Below are positions 57,720 to 64,000 of a DNA stretch of 64,000 nt, piece after piece (position 1 is the first letter of the stretch; the number at the start of each line of letters is the position of its first letter). The notes under the pieces are model-generated. The model was not told where the DNA came from. It did not search any database and saw only the letters and a program-made list of their open reading frames with translations. The stretch comes from Sipunculus nudus (Eukaryota > Annelida > Sipuncula > Golfingiida > Sipunculidae). The stretch is from the NCBI GenBank assembly GCA_026874595.1, contig CM049315.1, positions 3,778,664 through 3,842,663 of the forward strand, in the 5' to 3' direction. A program made the position numbers and the translations under genes.

Positions 57720-59530
57720 AACTAGACATTTCTTGGCACCGCAGGTGCCTGAGTATCCCCAGACATAGTACGGCCCCCCCCCCCCTTTAAGAATAGGCAC
57801 GCATTTTTAGCAGCATATACTGACACCTGGCAAGCAATTATTGTTTCTTCCATCTATCAATCCACAATCTTTTTTAAAGATGTTGGTCCTGTGACCTTGA
57901 CCTTTGACCCCAAAATCATTTGGGGTCTTGCTTTTTCAATGGGACATATATAAGTCAAGTTTGAAATCTATGCATCAATAAAAGCAGGAATTATCATCCA
58001 GAAACTAATTTTTTGACAGATGGCTCCTGTGGCCTTGACCTTCGACCTTGTGACCTCAAAATTGATAGGGTTCTTCCTCTCCTGGCAGGTGAACTATGTG
58101 TGCAAGATGAAAGATCTGAGATGAAATGATTGGCTGAAAATGCATCCACAATATTTTTAAAGATGTGTCCTGTGACCTTGACCTTCGACCTCATGACCCC
58201 TAAATCAATTCGGGTCTTGCTTTTCCAATGGGACATATACAAGTCAAGTTTGAAATCCATACATCAATAAAAGCAGGAATTATCATCCAGAAACTAATTT
58301 TTGGACAGATGGCTCCTGTGACCTTCACCTTTGACCTTGTGACCTCAAAATTGATACGGGTCTTCCACTCTTGGCAGGTGAACTATATGTGCAAGATGAA
58401 AGATCTGAGATGAATTGTTTGGCTGAAAATGCATCCACAATCTTTTTAAAGATGTGTCCTGTGACCATGGCCTTTGACCTCATAACCCCAAAATCCATTC
58501 GGGTCTTGCTTTTCCAATGGGTCATATACAAGTCAAGTTTGAAATCCATACATCAATAAAAGCAGGAATTATCGTCCAGAAACTAATTTTTTGACAGATA
58601 GCTCCTGTGGCCTTGACCTTTGACCTTGTGACCCCAAAATTGATATGGATCATCCACTATTGGCAAGTGAGCTATATATTCAAGATGGAAGACCTGGGAT
58701 GAAAGTTTGGCTTAAAATACATCAACAGTATCTTTTAAGATGCGAGTCCAGTGACCTTGACCTTTGACCTCATGACCCTAGAACCTATAGGGTTCTTACT
58801 TTAGTGGTGGGCCATACATAAGTCACGTTTGAAATCCATATGGCTATCAACACTGGAGATATCACAAGAGGTGTGTGATTTTCACCAAATATGGACACAT
58901 TAAAGGTCAAGGCCACTCTCATGGTAAAGGTCATGACCCAAATGTAAATAGACCTCATCCCATAACCCATCTCTCTACATGTGCATAATATGAAAGAAAT
59001 CTGTCCATTAGTTTTTGACTTATAATGCTTACAGTACTGTCTCTGATGTATCACAAACACTTCAACGAGTCTTGGCAAGTGATCCAAGCTGGAGTTATCT
59101 TCAGGAAATAATTTTTGGACAGATGGCTCCTGTGACCTTCACATTTGACCTTGTGACCTAAAAATGGATAGGGGTCTTCCTCTATTGGATAATAGGTGGC
59201 GCCACATGTTTCCAGTATATCACAAGGCTATCCAAGATCTTCGGTCACCATGATTTTTGGACCAGTCCATGCAAGCTTACTTGAGATATTTAAGAATTTG
59301 TGTTATTTTCAGCAAAAATGGACATATTCAAGGTCAAGGTCACTCTCCTAGCATAGGTCATGACCCCATTTTAAATAGGCTTCGTCCCCTTACCTATATC
59401 TATACAAATGTAAAGTTTGAAAAAGATCAATCTAATATTTTTGGAGTTATCCCGCTCACAAGGTTTTTCTGCAGCGGCGGCGGGACCGTCGTGAAACCAT
59501 AGTATCCGGACTTTGTCTGGGGATATAATA
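57720..59530 (+). mobile_element. GATACC-hairpin element with receptor-site core
   Basis: The 5' end 'aactagacatttcttggcacc' with GGCACC-GCA-GGTGCC matches 46022. The core (57890-58860) consists of ~142-146-bp units with TGACCTTGACCTTTGACC or TTCGACC variants. The 3' end has GCGGCGGCGGG and a hairpin (59502-59528) like that at 470-490. It combines the core of one family with the ends of another. It may be composite, because 59041-59530 is repeated at 60850-61336. Confidence 0.6.
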
Positions 59531-60849
59531 AATGGAAGAAAGTTGATCCACACTGATACTAACATCATGAATCCTGGATCAACCGGTGCCTCAATCTACT
59601 TTCAGTTGCTGTCACCAAGGCAACATACTATAATATGTACACTGACAGCTTCTGGTCAAATCTGGTTACAGGAAAAAAAAAAAAAACAACAAACACTTAC
59701 TGACACATCTCCTTTGTAGAAGTAATGAGATCAGTAAATATCACAACCTGGGTGTCTTCCTGACAATATAAAACCACTGGGTCCCAGCTGCTTCTCATGT
59801 GGTGATAATAAAAGTATCCTTGCTGACTGCTGATTGCTGTATATCTTTACCCTCCTGCAGCCTTTACGTGTTATAAATCAGGACACTGAATCTTAATCCA
59901 AGAACTTACACTAAAGAACAAGTGCAGATCTATGTCAGTCGTGACAATAGAAATTATTTCTATGCATCTGTCTGATCAGCAAACTGTCAAGTCATGACCA
60001 TCTCAGAATTATTATTGAAATGTTGGAACTATAGTGTTTCCCATATGTCATATATTGAATGAAAATGGATGTCCGGAATAGGGTCACAACTGAACATGAA
60101 TAGGGTTTGAATTGTGTGTAGTTAAAAAGAAAACAAAATTGTTTTTTAATATTTATTCATGATACCAATAAATATACATGTACACATACGTAATGCCTGA
60201 CGAGTAACCCATAACTACACTAAAGGCAATATGAAAACTTACTTAATACATATTGAACATAATACATGGCAGTATAGGTGCACTCGAGATGTGGAACTTG
60301 AAATTTTGAAAGCACAGTGAATATAATATCAGTGAATGTTAATTCTACATGAACGAGTCCTAAGTAGTTTGTCGTGATGTTACACATGTAGAGGCACAGG
60401 CACAGCCAATGGACGCTGAGTGCATCCTGGTGTTGCCGCCTTGATTAACGCTACTTTCTTCTTCGAGGAGAGCTCTTTCCGAGGCTTGGACGCACAACAA
60501 CAAGCAATTTAAACGCAGACTGAACCAGTATAGAAATAAACTGACAGTGATCTTTCTGATAAGGCGAGACAATATGTGGGATTTGCCCCCATGCATGCAA
60601 GCTTTATTTAAACATTTTACAGACTTCTCAATACTCAGTGTAAGGTATAAACACATTAAGTTCATCGTTAATTGTACCAATGAGGATATTACAATATGTG
60701 ATGAGTAGAAATACTATGCTTTCAACCCGCATACAGGGTAGCTGTAATACTGGTGATCATTGGGGGCAATAAGCATCCCTAGCTCAGGACCCCAGGGCAG
60801 TTAGACAGGCAGAACGGCTCATTAAGTAATCAGGCCGATGGTTACCCTC
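59531..60849. other. Sequence between the two copies of the duplicated end
   Basis: It includes TATAAAA (59768) and AATAAAA (59808) close together, LTR-like but unsupported. A 106-codon minus frame (60360-60680) has no motif. Confidence 0.3.
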
Positions 60850-61336
60850 TCTGATGTATCACATACACTTCAACGAGTCTTGGCAAGTGATCCAAGCTGG
60901 AGTTATCTTCAGGAAATAATTTTTGGACAGATGGCTCCTGTGACCTTCACATTTGACCTTGTGACCTAAAAATGGATAGGGGTCTTCCTCTATTGGATAA
61001 TAGGTAGTGCCACCAGTTTCCGACATAACACAAGGCTATCCAAGTTCTTCGTTCACCTTGATTTTTGGACCAGTCCATGCAAGCTTTCTTGAGATATTTA
61101 AGAATTTGTTTTATTTTCAGCAAAAATGGACCTATTCAAGGTCAAGGTCACTCTCCTAGCAAAGGTCAAGGCCCCATTTTAAATAGGCTTCGTCCCCTTA
61201 CCTATATCTATAGAAATGTACAGTTTGAAAAAGATCAGTGCAATATTTTTGGAGTTATCCCGCTCACAAGGTTTTTCTGCAGCGGCGGCGGGACCGTCGT
61301 GAAACCATAGTATCCTGACTTTGTCTAGGGATACAA
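60850..61336 (+). repeat. Second copy of the 59041-59530 segment
   Basis: It starts 'ctctgatgtatcaca' and ends in the same GCGGCGGCGGG and GTATCC hairpin. A few substitutions, including in the palindrome (ggtagtgccacc against ggtggcgccaca), separate the copies. Confidence 0.85.
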
Positions 61337-61541
61337 CTAAAAACAAATTCAGGACCAAGCAAAGTGGTTGTAATTGTGAGGTGGTCGTAATTGTGGGGTG
61401 ATCACAAGGGGGGTTCCACTGTGTATATATAACTCAGGGGAAGAATTAGATCCTGTGTAGAATTCTCATTTTTTCCTTAGAGACTTTAATAAAGTTTTTA
61501 ATTTCAAACCTGGGATAAAATGAGTATTCTCATTTATTAAC

Positions 61542-61950
61542 TAAGGCCCCTTTCACACATTCCTGGATAACAACATGGATCATCCTGGAGCATGGTTGGA
61601 AGATGCCAGTCTCAATATGGAGCTCATGGTGGCTGCACGGAGACTCCCGGATGTATACGGTTGCTACACTGAGGTGTACGGTGCCAACAAGGAGTGAAAT
61701 GGACCATTTTTAATTTGTGTACTCCAGTACGAAAAATTGCGTAGGTTTACTTTTTTTTCCGAACATGCAAATGCACCAAGGGTCACCCAAGATGCCTATA
61801 CAGAGATGATTTAGTTAACATGGATGATGCCGGAGTGAACTCGGATGATGCCAGAGTTAACTCAGATGATGCCGAAGTTAACTCAGATGATGTCTGAACG
61901 ATGATCTGGGATGATCCGTGATGCTTTCCATGAATGTGTGAAAGGGCTTA
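61542..61950 (+). mobile_element. MITE with CCCTTTCACACATTC inverted ends
   Basis: The left end is GGCCCCTTTCACACATTC; the right end, reversed, is GCCCTTTCACACATTC. The interior holds three 21-bp units 'gatgatgcc(g)gagt(g)aactc' at about 61822-61886. Flanks are TAA and TTA, so the target duplication is unclear. Non-coding. Confidence 0.7.
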
Positions 61951-62129
61951 AGGAACAGGAATTGTTTCATGCCAGATTTTAAAGCTTATTGTTACCTTTA
62001 CAAAAAATTCCTTTCACACATCTTTCTTAATTATGAACTTTAAGATGGTATGAAAATGAAACTACACAAAAAAATCAAATTCTATTTATAAAATAAGATT
62101 TGTATTATTGCAAGTTTAGATAAGTATCA

Positions 62130-62637
62130 AATTACCTTTTTTCTTTAATTGTTTTCAATTATATTATAAATATAAGCTGTATTATGAGTTGTTAGTGTTA
62201 AGCTTAGGTATGATTTTGATAGTTTCTTTGGAGACAGGGAAGAGACTGCTTTCATTTATTTTATTAACAAATGGAGTGCCACTGTCATACAGATTTTGAC
62301 TTGGCCATATAACTGATAAGCAGCACATATAAGATAAAGAGTTTAACTATTTATTAAAATTTAATAACAAATATTGTGCCAAATATAATTTTTATTAAAA
62401 ATAATAAGAGAATCATATGATTTTTTTAATAAAATATAACTGAAATGATTATTAAAATAATATTATAGAATATATTCATGAATGCATTCATGAATACATT
62501 TTGAAAGTATTTGCACTGGTATTCAAATACTTTCATTTTTACCTGAATTCCCATTCTTATGCAAGAAATTTCATAATGGCATGTCTGGTATTTATTAAGT
62601 TTTAGCCAAACAATGATGTTGAGAATCCAGAATATAA
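62130..62637 (+). repeat. Fragment of the AT-rich pearl-like family
   Basis: This matches 10295-10625 in order ('ataagctgtat', 'gaaagtatttgcactggtattca', 'caatgatgttgagaatccagaat'). The left end is lost or diverged. Confidence 0.6.
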
Positions 62638-64000
62638 ACAAAGGACCCATGGGTCACGACAACCAGCTTAAGTTTGAAATTTTTGCAAATGCAAAATATG
62701 AAAAATATTCTATTGTAATGTTTTTTATTTATATAAGCATATGAGAAGCTAAGAGGAAAGGGCCCTCCTACTTGGTTATAGTAAAGTTCTCAATATATGA
62801 TTGCAAACTAATACTCTGACAAGACTGTCATGAAGAAAAACAGTAAAAGTTTTGAGATACTGTGATGCATATGAAAAATTTGCAGATTGACAGGCAAGTG
62901 GACAGAATGGACTAATACCTTCATTTCACTTTCAAGGGTATAATGCATTTAAGTTTATATATAACAACATAGCATCAACAAAATTATTCCTTGAATCCCT
63001 ATTAAAACGTTTTGCACATTGGAGTTTTCAGTACATGCTTAATTTTATTCACCGAAATAAAATAAAAGATTCAGTACATTTGATAAAATAAAAACATCTT
63101 TTCAAATAAAGTATACACACTGTTGGTTGAATGAGGGACAAACAATATAATTATGCTAAATACAATCTCAGCTATAATTAATTACTGGAATTAATAGTCA
63201 ATTTCACACCTGGTGAAGTTTTACTCTTCTGAAGTAAAGCATTACTTATCTGATGAACATCCACACTTTCATAGCAATACATCACTTTGTGGACACAATT
63301 AAATGTGCACTTTAATCATTGTAACCCTGGTGGTACAATACAAAATCTAAAATGTAGCATGTCCAAGAATAAAATAAAATACAGAAAATTATAACATTCA
63401 TCTAGTTTATGCACCAGCTGGGGGGGGGGGGGGGGGGTGTAAGCAGGGCAGAGGGGAAGCCTGCTAGTAGTGGCCAAGCTGGGCCAAGGCAAGCTGCCTG
63501 GGGTGGGTTACATAATGCAAGTAAGGCTGTACTACTAGGTGGGCCAGATGTAAACAACACTTGACATGGTGTATGAAAACTTGAATAAAAGCTACTCTTT
63601 TCAAACAATTTCTTTGAAATTTCAGATTTTAAAAGATTAAATCCTTATGTATATATGCTGTGAAAATAAAATCAACAGTACTTACAGGGAAAAAACGTGC
63701 CACTGCCAAATTTGGACAAAATTTAAGGTACTGATTTTTTTATTTATGCTAAAAACTTGAACAATTTGCAAAATTCAGATCTAACTGTACACCTGTCACA
63801 GCAGGAGATCTCCCCCAGTGACTGTAACAAATCAGAAACCCTGGCATAGCTGACTTCCAGTGACCTGGAGTGGGACCCTGCATCTGTAATCAAAGCAAGT
63901 GATTACAGAAAAGAAAATCAATAACTAGCTTAATTTTCAAGCTTTTATTTTCAAATTTCAGATTTAGACAAACTAAATATTTATGTTTACATGCTGTGAA
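62638..64000 (+). mobile_element. Pearl-like element, AT-rich core family, 3' end outside the window
   Basis: It starts CAAAGGACCCATGGGTCACG. It contains a G-run (63421-63437), the core block 'aaaacgtgccactgcc' (63690) and a segment at 63784-63900 nearly identical to 17829-17955. No 3' hairpin is seen before the window ends. Confidence 0.6.

Noticed and set aside
59765-59815. TATAAAA followed by AATAAAA, considered as an LTR
   Set aside because: No terminal TG...CA, primer-binding site or duplication found.

Overview
The window is non-coding-rich, AT-rich eukaryotic DNA. It contains one real gene that I can support, on the minus strand, and an unusually dense, layered population of transposable elements. 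The gene is a nuclear receptor. Its first DNA-binding domain (DBD) carries the P-box CEACK-KFF, which I know as the signature of the first DBD of the two-DBD nuclear receptors (2DBD-NR, NR7). These are found in flatworms, molluscs and some crustaceans. The repeats resemble the bivalve 'pearl' non-autonomous elements: tandem cores, an (ACGG)n microsatellite, a 3' hairpin and no visible target-site duplication. A mollusc, most likely a bivalve, is the best guess; the species cannot be told.

Gene layout, read right to left: a short upstream coding exon (36378-36465, 5' end uncertain); a 627-bp phase-1 intron; a long exon (34168-35750) encoding a Ser-rich A/B domain and zinc finger 1 of DBD1; a 32.7-kb phase-0 intron; and a 145-bp exon (1361-1505) encoding zinc finger 2. 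The second DBD and the ligand-binding domain must lie left of base 1. Inside the giant intron, 1.8 kb before the finger-2 exon and on the same strand, there is a TATA box, a nuclear-receptor half-site, a short leader and a 60-codon open exon whose donors are in the phase needed to join the finger-2 exon. I propose it as an alternative promoter and first exon giving an isoform without zinc finger 1, as insect E75B does.

Repeat layout: 1-1.27 kb, element ends. 4.1-6.65 kb, pearl-like element. 10.0-19.24 kb, one terminal-inverted-repeat (TIR) transposon broken up by four nested pearl-like elements. 20.3-24.7 kb, another nested pair. 24.8-25.4 kb, decayed LINE endonuclease. 25.86-30.83 kb, nested pair. 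About 30.88-31.28 kb, an unexplained open stretch. 37-39 kb, LTR-like and tRNA-like pieces near the possible 5' end of the gene. 40.15-42.33 kb, pearl-like element. 42.8-44.8 kb, 50-bp minisatellite with a higher-order period of about 349 bp. 46.0-48.4 kb, nested pair. 48.9-49.3 and 49.9-51.4 kb, further elements. 54.5-57.2 kb, tandem repeats split by a second copy of the TIR transposon. 57.7-61.3 kb, GATACC-hairpin elements. 61.5-61.95 kb, a MITE. 62.1-64 kb, a further element leaving the window.

Two themes link the parts. Several elements amplify the motif TGACCTTGACCTTTGACC, which on the other strand is a run of AGGTCA half-sites (DR1 and DR0), that is, nuclear-receptor binding sites inside a nuclear-receptor gene. 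Elements with quite different 3' hairpins also share the same 12-bp palindrome GGTGGCGCCACC in their cores, which suggests modular exchange. No protein-coding gene other than the receptor is convincing.
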